From Apiotrichum sp. Y4204 (lineage: Eukaryota > Basidiomycota > Tremellomycetes > Trichosporonales > Trichosporonaceae): 64,000 nucleotides of DNA. Where the stretch lies: NCBI GenBank assembly GCA_025531455.1, contig JAMYHL010000046.1, positions 293,482 to 357,481 on the forward strand, in the 5' to 3' direction. The position numbers were made by a program, and so were the translations under genes. Shown in pieces: positions 54,754 through 64,000 of the stretch (positions are counted from its first letter, which is position 1; every line of letters starts with the position of its first letter). The notes under the pieces are model-generated. The model was given only the letters and a program-made list of their open reading frames with translations. It was not told where the DNA came from and ran no database searches.

Positions 54754-57700
54754 ATGTCCTCGAGCGGGGCACCCGTCGCGCTGCCTGCGCGCCCGCGAAG
54801 GAGCTTGAGCGACCAAGCACGAAATGGCCTTAATAACAGCACCCTGCAACCCACAGTGTTGGGCACCGAGATTACCGATTCGCCACTACCCACCTCACCC
54901 CGCAACGTGAACAACGACCCGACCTCTCCGTTTGCCAGCCGCTCCGCACCGATTCGTATGAGGCAGAAGACGAGCGGCAGTGGCCGCGAGCGGGGACGCG
55001 AAGTGGGGAGCGTAACCATTTCCCTGCGCCAGGCAAAGCACGATGATGACGACGAGGATGAAGCTCCTGGATGTCCGCCTGCGACCTCGTCTTCACGCCC
55101 CCAGCGACATGGCCACCGGGGGTTTCGACCGCGAGCCAAATCGCTGCGAGTGCCAAACCAGCCTGCATCAAGCTCCAGTCTCGGCAACAAGTTCTTCCTT
55201 CCACATTTTTCCACCGACCAAAAGTTCTCCCTTCAGCGTGCAGGCGCGTCACCCACGCTGGATCTGCGGCTCGGCGTCGGTAACGATCACCTCGACGCAA
55301 GTCTCGGCGACGCGATCCGGCGCGGCGCAAGCAATGGCGGTGGCGAGGTCACGTTGCCCAAGGCGGCGCTGCGGGTACTCTCAGAGGCCAAGGAGGATAT
55401 GGACCAACGTGCAATGTCCAAGCAGACCCGCAAGGGCAGCATTGGCATGGGCCTGTTCAAGGAGACACGGCCCATGGATATTCGGCCGCCTTCCGCCGAC
55501 CGCAAGATGTCGCAGGAACGCGAGCGAGATCGGAGAGCAGGTCAGGAACGCCGGACATCTGCAGACCGGGATCGCAGGGACGACTTACGGTCTGGGATGG
55601 TGCTGGATGAGGTCAAAGAGGAGGAGATATTGTCAAGATCACCAGAGCTGGACCGTGAGGAGGAGTCGAGCCCCTCGCCGACAACGATCGAGACTTCAGC
55701 AGATGAGACGGCACAGATTCAGGTCTTGCCTTCACCTCGCAAGTCGTATTCGCGCGATGAGAGGCCGGAGGAAGGGAGCGATTGGACCTCCTCCACCTCT
55801 TCACTCACGGACGACGACGACATGGTCATCTTTGGCAGTGAAACGGACACGGACGAGGAGCCCATGACCTTCCCCTTGCAGCCGTATGGCCACAAGGTTG
55901 GGGGCCACTCGAGCATCTACCAGTTTACGCGTGCGGCAATCTGCAAGCCTCTTGTCGGCCGCGAAAACATCTTCTACGAGGACGTCGAACGCCTTGCGCC
56001 TGGCCTCCTCCCATTCATTCCTCGATACCTGGGTGTCATGCTGGTGAACTATCGGCGACAAGTCCGTGCAGGTACCGAAGGGTCGGGCACGCCCGCCGGA
56101 GGCGACGAACTTGCGCTCTCCCCCTTTGCAACCCATCCGTCCACCCCCGCGAGCCGTGCGGACAAGACGGAATCGGTCATCTCTGACGTCGAGGTGCCCG
56201 AAGTCTCACTGGGGTTCAACAGACATGTGGTCCCCGACTGGCTCTTCCGTTCGACTGGGTCCGGGCCTGACCGGGGCAGACGGCGCCTACACTCAAACGA
56301 TGGCGTGTTGAACGGGGAGCGTCAGCGTGCGCTCTCTCCTCGATCACCAGGGTCCCTCCCGCGGGACACCTTTTCGCCATCAAGTTCACTAGGCTGCTTG
56401 TCCATCAAGGACATGCCAGGGTCGCCGTGTTCTGTGCCCCGGCGCCTCATGCGTGAGGAGCCCTCCACCCCGGCGCACTCGCCTGCGAGCCCGGGTCTGC
56501 ACTGCGCCAACTCGTCGCCCGCCCTGCGGCAGCAGAGCCTCTACGCGGAAGCAACGCAGAGTGGCCCTGCCTCTCCGCACCCTTCGTTTGCAGGCACAGG
56601 CTCGACGACGGTGAACAACAAGCTCAAGGAGCACGTGTTCTCGTCGATTTTCAAGAAGCTCCGGAAGCATCGAGCCCTCCCGCGGCACCATGACGATGAT
56701 GCGGATGATGAGCACGAGTTTGCGTCGTCGGCGACCGTTGGCGCTCGTCCTCGCCGCCGCGAAGGCCTGCGTAACTGCCACTCCCGTAACCCGTCCGACA
56801 ACCTGCCCGACAACCCGCCCCCGCGGCGCGCGAACAGCGACGTCCAGCTCGGCAGTACCGCTGGCAACCGACGGCGAGACGAGAGCGCTGACCGCGCGAT
56901 GCTGTTCCAAATGGACGACGACGAGCCTGTGTCGATGAACACGAAGCGTGCGGTTGCGGGACGTGACCGCCGCCAGCCGTCACAGACGCAGTCAACCAAC
57001 GTATCCATCGAGAGCGACTCGCCGATTGTGTCCCCGTTTGACCACGAGCATGGACTTGCAGTCCACGGACACCCGGCTGATCTGCGCCGGCAGGAGCGGT
57101 CGCAGTCTCGCGACCGTGCATCGCTGGCCTCTCCGCTTGTTGGCTCTGTTATCAGCGACGACCTGGTCCGCCAGGAAAACTTTATCTTCATGGAGGACCT
57201 GACTGGGCGGCTGAAGCGGCCATGTGTGCTCGATCTCAAGATGGGGACACGGCAGTACGGGTACGACGCAACGCCACTCAAGAAGTACAGCCAGCGGAAA
57301 AAGTGCGACCAGACAACGAGCCGGACCCTCGGTGTACGCATGTGTGGCATGCAGGTGAGCAATTCGGAAGTTGGCAGCTCTGACGCCAGGTGTGGAGCAA
57401 CAAGAAGCAGGAGTTTGTGTCCAAGAACAAGTACCGGGGCCGCGAACTCAAGACGTCCGACTTTCCGCGCGTGCTCAAGCTGTTCCTGAGCGATGGCGAC
57501 CTGATCCTCATGGAACAGATTCCAAGTCTGATTCAGAAGATGTACAACCTTGCGGCTATATTGTCGACGCTCGCGGGGTTCCGGTTCTACGGCTGTTCGC
57601 TGCTGCTCATCTACGATGGTGACAAATCTGTGCAGGATTCGTATGCGCGACAGGTACGCTGCAGCCGGCCATCGATACACGAGCGCGGGGACAGCGCGGT

Positions 57701-58172
57701 GTTCAATGGGGAGGCACCCCCGTCGCGCCGTCGCCCATCCCTCTCAAACTCGCGCCGCTCGCGCTCAGCAGACGTCACTGACAGGGGCCACGCGCACCAC
57801 CGCATCCGGGGCGAGATTGTCGTGCGCATCGTCGACTTTGCACACACCACCACGGGGCAGGACATTATCTTTCCGTACCCGCCAGGCATGTCCGACCCGC
57901 CAAACATGGGCAAGGGGTACGAGACGCTGGTGGACCCCGCGACGGGGCTGACCCTCGCCCGCTTCCCGCCGCACCGGCCCGCTGAACCAGACATGGGCTT
58001 CATCTTTGGCATACGCAGCATTGTGCGCTCGCTCAGAGACATTTACAGCACCGAGACGGACCGCCGGCGCGCGGCCGGCATCGCGTGCCCCCCACTACCC
58101 ACGTTTGAACACAGCGACGTATTCGACAAGCTCTTCCCCGAGGGATTCGACCTTGCATATTTGAGTACCTAG
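54754..58172 (+). CDS. KCS1: Inositol hexakisphosphate kinase, KCS1 type
   Basis: Two exons: 54754-57354 and 57390-58172 (1127 aa). The kinase fold appears in two pieces. Piece one (~380-440) reads LQPYGHKVGGHSSIYQF, CKPLVGRENIFYEDVERL and FIPRYLGVML. After ~350 residues of Ser/Pro/Arg low complexity come ENFIFMEDLTGRLKRPCVLDLKMGTRQYG (~807-835, the PxxxDxKxG inositol-phosphate kinase motif), KYRGRELKTSDF, SLLLIYDG and the Mg-binding VRIVDFAHTT (~1011). A second insert of ~50 residues lies before that motif. The N-terminus is Ser-rich. KCS1 makes 5-PP-InsP5 (InsP7), a phosphate and stress signal. The single intron falls inside CGMQVWSNKKQEF. Confidence 0.95.
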
Positions 58173-58789
58173 GGAATGAGGCTAGGAGCTCTAGTAGAGC
58201 AGATGTATAATATGTATCATTGGAGGGAAGGGTGAGGGGCGCTGAGAGCTCGGCTCGAAGGGGTGGGCGCGGATGGGAGGGAATGTGGGGGAACACCAGG
58301 GCTGCGAACCCCCCAACCGCAACACCAAGTAAGACAATGTTTTCCCAGACTCGGCGCCCGGCGTTCGGAGCTGGCCGAACCGCGCTCAGAGCTCAGCCAG
58401 GCCCAGGCCCCCCGATTTTTGATGATGACAACATGCCGCGCAGCAGAACCCTGCAAACTCTCTCTCTTAGCTCTTGGATCGCTAAGCATTATCATCATCA
58501 ATGGCACGTTGAACGGATGCGAAGCGATGTGCCCACATCTACATACCGCATCTCCCCACAGCGGTGGGATCTACATATCTACGGCGACACAGGACCCGCA
58601 GGAAACGACTAACGCGAGACAAAGAGTGGGAGATTGATCCACGGACAATAGAATAGAATAGTCGATACTATCAACAGAGATCGACATTCCGTTCCCCACT
58701 ATCGACGATCACAATCAATAATCAACATCGCCATCGCCATCGCCAACGCCATCCCCCTCCCCATCACCATCCCATCGGATCTCACCACG
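58173..58789. promoter_or_regulatory. KCS1 3' UTR and MFS gene upstream region
   Basis: 617 nt. The end nearest the MFS start has a CATCGC/CATCC-rich leader (58720-58785). No other element recognised. Confidence 0.45.
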
Positions 58790-60962
58790 ATGAGCGCGAG
58801 CGAACGCACGCCGTTGCTCTCACACAGTCTCCCGCGCTCAATCACTCCACTCTCGCGCTCGCCATCCCGCACGTCCAACCGCCCACCGCGCAGCCGATCA
58901 ACAAGCTTTCCCTCCACTCCCACCCCACCACCAGCATCAACACCGCGACCGGGGCGGCCGGTGCCGGCGCCGCGGCGCGGCAGCGGGCTGCACGTCACCT
59001 TTGCGACTCCCGCGGAGCAGTCTGACGGCGCGGCAGAGAGCGTCGGGGAGCGGACGCCGCTGCGGCCCGTACTTGAGCGACATCGACCGCTGAGGGAGAC
59101 GATTTCGCGTTCAAGGCTCGTGCTTGTCCTGTGAGTGAGATTCAGGAGTTGGACGGCAGTGTGATGCTGCGATTGGATTGGAGGTGACTTGTGGGAACCG
59201 TGAGAGGAGGAGGTTGCGGATAGGTTTGGAGAGTGGGAGTGGGAGGATGGGAGAGGCGCATCTCAGATCTCGGACTGACCCCAGCGCCGGTATCTGGTCA
59301 AGCAACTTTGTCTTTGCCTTCCAAACCACCGCGATCCCCACCCTCGCGCCGACGATCGCGTCGGGAATGGCACACGCCGAGCTGGCATCGTACCTCGGCA
59401 GCGCCTTTTCGCTGGGCAACACGGCCGGTATCCCCGTATACGGCGTGCTGATCGAAACCCTAGGGCGGCGCTTTGCAATGCTCACGGCGTGCGCGCTCTT
59501 TGGCGTCGGGACACTCGCCTGCGCCCTCGCTCCGGACATGTATGCGCTCATCGCTGCGCGCGCGTTCACCGGCCTCGGCGCCGGCGGCCTCCTCACCGTC
59601 TCGGCCGTCATCTGCACCGACCTCGTGCATCTCCACGAACGCGGGTTTTACCAGGGTACGCCGAGAGTGTTTTGTTCTTGTTCTTGTTTCTGACAAAAGG
59701 CATCATGATGACCATCTTCGGCCTCGGGTCCATGCTCGGCGGGCCCCTGTCCGGCTGGCTGACGGACCACTATGCGTGGCAGCTGTCGTTCTGGGTACAG
59801 CTCCCCATCCTCGCATGGTGCGCGGCCGTGGTCGGCCTCGCGCTGCCTGATCCACCAGTGCCGCCGACTCACCGGAGCGTGTGGGCTGGTCTGCGCGCGC
59901 TCGACTGGGCGGGCATTTTGCTGCTTCTCGGCGCCGTCTGCGCACTCATGCTCGGACTGAGCCTGCACACTTCGTACCTCCGCCCATGGACCGATGTCGC
60001 GGTATGGGGCCTCATCCTCGCCTCGGCAGTGGGCATTGTCGCCTTTTTTGTCGTCGAGGCCCGCGCTAAACGCCCCATTGTCCCGCCAGCAATGTTTGCA
60101 AGCCGCCAGCTCGTCGCCATCTGGCTCGCGGGCACGAGCCTCCTCGTCGCGAGCCAGGCGTTCTTGTTCCACGTCCCCATGTACTTTACCATCCTGACCG
60201 ACTCGAGCGCCGCGCAGGCGGGTCTTGTCGTCAGTGTGTGTTCTGGCATCGGACTCAGTTCCGGCAGCTTACTCTCCGGATAGTGAGTGCGGAAGAGAAA
60301 CACAGTCTAACCCCAGCCACATACGCCGCGGAGGACGATACACGCTCCTCGGCGTGTTCGCGCTCATTCCCAGTATTGCGGCGTGCCTCATCGCCGTGCA
60401 GTGGACGCCCGCGTGGCCCCAGTGGGCATACTACGCCACCGTCCTCCCAAGCAACGTGGGCTATGCAATCTTCCTAAACGTGACACTGAGTGAGTACCCG
60501 TAGCCACGGGCACCGTCCAGCACCACTGCAGCTCCACTGACACCAGTCGCGCTCATCACGTCCGTCGACAGCGCGACGATGCCAAAGGCCACCGCACTGC
60601 TATACACGGTGCGCAGCCTGGGCGCGACGCTCGGCGTGTCGCTCGGCGGGTCCATCCAGGTTGGCGCGCTAGTAACGGCTCTCCGGCAGCGGTTCAGCGA
60701 CGCCCCGCACGGCGCGCGCATCATCGACGCAATCCTGCACTCGAAAGCCGCGATCGGTAAACTGCCGCCACCGCAGAAAAAGCTCGCGCTCGAGGCCGTC
60801 GCAATCTCGCTCAGCACGACATGGGCCGCGGCGGGCGGCGTGGCGGTGTGCACGCTGCTGTTTGCGCTGTTCATCAAGGAGAATGCCATCCCGCCAAAGG
60901 ATAAGCGCGTGGACGCGCGGCGAGAGGGGAGAGGAGAGCGCGGCGAGGCGTGCGAGGCGTAG
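58790..60962 (+). CDS. MFS transporter (DHA2/vacuolar amino-acid or drug type)
   Basis: Five exons: 58790-59130, 59285-59655, 59700-60282, 60317-60489, 60547-60962 (627 aa). The first ~105 residues are a Ser/Pro/Arg-rich cytosolic tail beginning MSASERTPLLSH, with a dileucine-type acidic motif (ERTPLL) common in vacuolar membrane proteins. Hydrophobic segments follow, including NFVFAFQTTAIPTLAPTIA, YLGSAFSLGNTAGIPVYG, FGLGSMLGGPLSGWL (the MFS motif C-like stretch), AGILLLLGAVCALMLGL and GGVAVCTLLFALFI. A 12-14 helix proton-antiporter of the Vba/Fnx1 or multidrug group is inferred; the substrate is unknown. The 5' intron of 154 nt is longer than typical here. Confidence 0.88.
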
Positions 60963-61801
60963 AACGTGCGACGCGTAGTGGGAGCTGTACGGTAGAGCTA
61001 GACCTGTACAGTAGATATAAACAAGGGACCAAGGGCTATGAATCAGCGGCGACGACCGCCTCCTACGTCTGGAAGCCCGTTCGAGAGCAAGCACGACGCG
61101 TTGTGCTGCAGCTTCAGCCTGCTGGCCCAGCCACCTCCTGTAGCCGTTACATACGCGTCAGCCAAGTCATTCTCAGACATATTACACTGCACTGCACCTC
61201 CTCCTGCCTACCCCCATTCATGACATGCATGATCATGGCCAGTAACGCAATGACTTCATCGAAATGCAAGTCTCCGCAAGTTGGCCAAGACATGTGATGC
61301 CCAGCTGACGCTACAAGGCACGGCATTCCGCGACCCGCCCCACTCTTTGCCACTCTTTTGCCACTGTTATCCCACAATAGACCATCAACAATCGCAATGC
61401 GAAACAGAGGCTCTTCAGGCTCTGCGGAGCATGGACGGTGGACGCAGGGGGTATGACGCCATGCATCAGCATCCGACATTGCAAGAGATCTTGCCGCCCG
61501 CTGCGAGATGAGGGTTGTTGCACACAACCGCAAAGTAACTCGAGTACATACTCGACAAGGTCATGCGGTGCGCGGTGGCTGCGGCTGCGGCACTGCGGCA
61601 TGACGCAATGAGAGATCTCGATTTCTCGACTGTCAATATCGTTCTTGTCGGCGAGTGGAGCGCTCGCAACGGTATATAAGCCTGACATCGAGACTCCAGG
61701 ATCAGCTATCAAGCAACTTGCCACTGCGCACAACAAAGCCAACAAGCTACACAGCCCCCAGTCCACCCCTACACCAACCCCCAACTTCATCCACATCCAC
61801 G
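60963..61801. promoter_or_regulatory. Upstream region of the small basic protein gene
   Basis: 839 nt holding the MFS 3' end and a TATA-driven promoter. No gene-like frame with similarity seen. Confidence 0.5.
61673..61680 (+). promoter_or_regulatory. TATA box
   Basis: TATATAAG, a full match to the core consensus, 122-129 nt before the ATG at 61802. The intervening leader is A/C-rich (CAAGC, CACAACAAAGCC) as in strongly transcribed fungal genes. Confidence 0.65.
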
Positions 61802-62038
61802 ATGCCGTTCCGCCGCGCCCGCGTCCCCCGCACCGCGCGCACAGGGCGCACCGCGCCGCTGGACAACGCCAACACCGGCGTCGTCGTGCCCTCCCGCCGA
61901 CACCTCCTGTTCCACCGCCGCGCGCGGCACGCGCACACTGCCACTGTTGTTGATCGCCGGCCGTGGTGGAAGTTTTGGAGCCACACGCGGCGCGCGACGG
62001 TCGTCGAGCCCCGGAAGCGCTTCCTCGGCGTGTTTTAG
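61802..62038 (+). CDS. Small basic protein (78 aa), unknown function
   Basis: Single exon. The product starts MPFRRARVPRTARTGRT, has a central HLLFHRRARHAH patch, then RRPWWKFWSHTRRATVVEP and ends RKRFLGVF. About a quarter of residues are Arg/Lys/His and there is no signal peptide. Its start resembles short MPF-x-R/T-rich proteins seen in many fungi, but I cannot tie it to a named family. The upstream TATA box and A/C-rich leader argue that the frame is genuinely expressed, perhaps inducibly. A GTGAGA directly follows the stop codon. Confidence 0.55.
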   Translation: MPFRRARVPRTARTGRTAPLDNANTGVVVPSRRHLLFHRRARHAHTATVVDRRPWWKFWSHTRRATVVEPRKRFLGVF

Positions 62039-63118
62039 GTGAGAATATGAGGTGGGGTGGGGCTGATGATAGGAGATTTACGAGTTCGCGTACTGCGATA
62101 CGAAGTTAGACGAATTAATCAACGAGCAAGACGGAGATGTTGAAGATGCGAGCGTATGTACATAGTTGTTAATTGAAAGATGAAGCCTGTGAATAGTACT
62201 TGTTCTCTCAAACTCCGGCGCTGTGAGACACAGACTCTGGCATCTACCCAGACTACATATCTACGGCCAGACAAGCCGGCAGTACACGCAGCAAAAGTAC
62301 TCGCCGACAACGCAGTACGCGATACGGCACGTGTCTGGCGTCAGCTTTATTACATCAATCCACATACGACCGGCATTGACGCCGTCCAGGCGGCCGCGGC
62401 ACGCGCGGTGGCCGCACGCGGGCCTGTGCGGCGCAGGCGGGGGCTGTACCGACGACTGAGGTGCTGGCTGTGGTATACGCTGCGGGGTCGAGAGCGGGCG
62501 GGATGAAGACATTGCGGACGAGTGGGTGGAGAAGAGATTCCAACTCTGCATACTTGTATCGCGACGAGAACGTACTCGCAATGTGGAAGGGGCATGCCAC
62601 CGTGTCCGACGGGATCCTGCCAGCTTGCGAACCTGCGAACCTGCCATCAGAGCATCGGAGCACCGAACACACACGATCGGCGCTAGATAATAGGACACGC
62701 GACCGCGAACCCCACTGCCGCCCCGGACATCGGTTCGCGTCCGGGTTCGCGTCGCTATCCTGTCAGTGCACCGTCAGTGCGCAGGGTCGCCAAGACGTGC
62801 GCTGTGTCTTGTGCGCGGCGCGGGGATGAAATCGGCCATACCTAGCTTTGATGGTTGCAGTGCGGAGCTTGGAAGTTGCGAGGCCAGAGGACTGATTGCA
62901 CTTCCCTGCCACACAGTTTGCATGCCGCCACCGGCTCCTCCACGTCCTCCAAATGTCTCGCTCAGCACGTACTGCGGTCGATCATTGTTCATGATCGATG
63001 CTCCACGCGACCCATGCGATCCAACAAGATCCGAGATCCAACGCACAATCCCAGGCCTGCAGCCGGGTCGGGGCGACAAAAGACAAAAATGTGTTGCACT
63101 CTTCCGAATGAGAACTGA
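62039..63118. other. Intergenic region before the tRNA gene
   Basis: 1080 nt with scattered short frames only. Nothing recognisable. Confidence 0.45.
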
Positions 63119-63204
63119 TGACGTTTGGCGGGGTCGAACCGCCGACCTCATGCGTAACGCTTCAAGTGTTAAGCATGCGCTCTAACCAACTGAGCTAAAT
63201 CGCC
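63119..63204 (-). tRNA. tRNA-Val (anticodon AAC) with 12-nt intron
   Basis: On the minus strand the sequence folds as a cloverleaf. The D arm is GCTC/GAGC. The anticodon stem is CATGC/GCATG with loop TTAACA...C. The T arm is GGCGG-TTCGACC-CCGCC, and the acceptor stem GGCGATT/AAACGTC has one A-A mismatch and one G-T pair. The 12 extra bases CTTGAAGCGTTA lie directly 3' of position 37, the canonical intron site, and include GTT able to pair with the AAC anticodon. The anticodon reads Val GUU/GUC codons after A-to-I editing. The final A at 63119 is the discriminator. Confidence 0.87.
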
Positions 63205-63829
63205 GACGAAGACCGCGTTTGGCGGGATCCCCGCCTCCGATCCGCCAAGGAGACGCGCTCCTGGCGATGCCACTCGCTCGGACGTGAAGCGACTGAAGTC
63301 CTCATTCATTCGGCAGCAGGAACGTATCAAATATGGCATAGCGTCGTCTGACGAGTACGAGACGTATGGTATGGATGCGTATCGAGAGGGAAAGCGTCCG
63401 GGAGAAAGGCAACGTGGGGCGTTTAGGGTGCGAGTTGGGGTTGGGATGATGATTGATAATGCTACAAACAACGTCACGGACTGCGCTGCGCGCCAGAACA
63501 TGAACCGAAGTGAGCCCTTCTCCCTCATCGGCACAGACTCGCATTGCAGGGCATGGGGGCAGAGTGGGTTCAAGTGCAGGTTGCTCGCGTCACGCAATGA
63601 ACAAGGGAGAGGGAGTGTGGAGAAGTGGAAGGAAACCGTTGATTAAACTTAGGCGCGAGAGCGAGCAAGAATAAAGGGGAATTGGAGCTGGCGAGGGGAT
63701 TATCGTGCCGGTCGTGCAGTGTTGGATGTGTGGAATGGTCGTGAACGTGCGTATGGATGTTAAAGTGTGCGGTCGTGCAACATGGGGTATATAGCTCAGA
63801 AGAATCTTCCTCGCTGCGTGCGTAACTCG
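63205..63829. other. Intergenic region after the tRNA gene
   Basis: 625 nt between the tRNA 5' end and the stop of the edge gene. Includes sequence GGTATATAG near 63787 of uncertain meaning. No gene recognised. Confidence 0.45.
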
Positions 63830-64000
63830 CTAATTCCGCTTGCCGAATATCGACTTTATTCCCCGTCGGCGTTCCTTCTTGTCCTCGGTGTGCGGAACGC
63901 TGTTAATGACAGTCTTCTTCGTAGCGTCATTGCCCTTGAGGAAGCGGCCAAAGCTGCCAGTTGACGCAGCAGCCTGGTGGTTCATGTAGATGCTCGGCGG
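63830..64000 (-). CDS. 3' end of a gene running off the window (C-terminal 56 aa)
   Basis: Read on the minus strand from the window edge, an uninterrupted frame of 56 codons ends at a TAG at 63832-63830. It begins PPSIYMNHQAAASTGSFGRF and contains LKGNDATKKTVINSVPHTED followed by the basic tail KKERRRGIKSIFGKRN. Codon composition and absence of stops suit an exon, and the basic C-terminus looks like a nuclear or membrane-binding tail. The 5' part and any function lie outside the window. Confidence 0.6.
   Translation of the reverse strand, partial: PPSIYMNHQAAASTGSFGRFLKGNDATKKTVINSVPHTEDKKERRRGIKSIFGKRN

Noticed and set aside
63785..63795. GGTATATAG resembling a TATA box
   Set aside because: It lies downstream of the stop of the minus-strand edge gene and no plus-strand gene follows, so it is probably chance.

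Overview
The window is nuclear DNA from a basidiomycete fungus. The GC-rich coding sequence, the many very short spliceosomal introns (about 35-60 nt, GTGAGT/GTAAG-type donors, NNYAG acceptors) and the gene set point to a tremellomycete yeast, probably Trichosporonales; that placement is inference from style and protein similarity. There is no operon, plasmid, phage or CRISPR content, and no transposon was recognised. Exon structures were rebuilt by hand by requiring donor/acceptor consensus, frame continuity and family similarity. Every spliced complete CDS given below has a total length divisible by three and ends in a stop codon.

Layout. 119-3337 (+) BRO1 endosomal ESCRT adaptor; 3654-4301 (-) GINS subunit PSF1; 5241-6803 (+) mitochondrial succinyl-CoA ligase alpha; 7124-8586 (+) a predicted mitochondrial protein whose C-terminus resembles the bacterial RNase P protein RnpA; 8724-11122 (-) alternative NADH dehydrogenase with two EF-hands; 13194-14662 (+) PAF-acetylhydrolase-like lipase; 14827-16166 (-) SAP/RRM protein of Acinus type; 16353-18279 (+) HbrB/Bit61/PRR5-type TORC2 subunit; 18455-19201 (-) TRAPP subunit BET3; 19548-25763 (-) a 2032-residue PH-like scaffold protein with internal repeats; 27179-28844 (+) membrane-anchored GH18 chitinase, facing tail-to-tail 29196-31978 (-) chitin synthase. 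A 4.5-kb stretch without a recognisable gene follows. Then 36518-37828 (+) Ser-rich orphan; 37962-39132 (-) O-methyltransferase; 39680-43331 (-) exportin CRM1; 44378-45278 (-) MRM2 rRNA methyltransferase, divergent from 45505-46418 (+) SND2/TMEM208; 46846-47466 (-) mitochondrial-looking orphan; 47773-49513 (-) peroxisomal acyl-CoA ligase; 50045-52335 (+) UTP6; 54754-58172 (+) KCS1 inositol polyphosphate kinase; 58790-60962 (+) MFS transporter; 61802-62038 (+) small basic protein behind a TATA box; 63119-63204 (-) intron-containing tRNA-Val(AAC); 63830-64000 (-) the 3' end of a gene running off the window.

Most genes are unrelated housekeeping functions: membrane traffic, replication, mitochondrial energy metabolism, TORC2 and inositol pyrophosphate signalling, nuclear export, ribosome biogenesis. 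The one functionally linked neighbourhood is the chitinase/chitin synthase pair. No wholly new multi-gene system was found. The points most worth following are the RnpA-like protein, the repeat-bearing PH scaffold, the extreme micro-exons (3, 6 and 8 nt of coding sequence), the natural threonine at the leptomycin-B position of CRM1, and the 4.5-kb gap.
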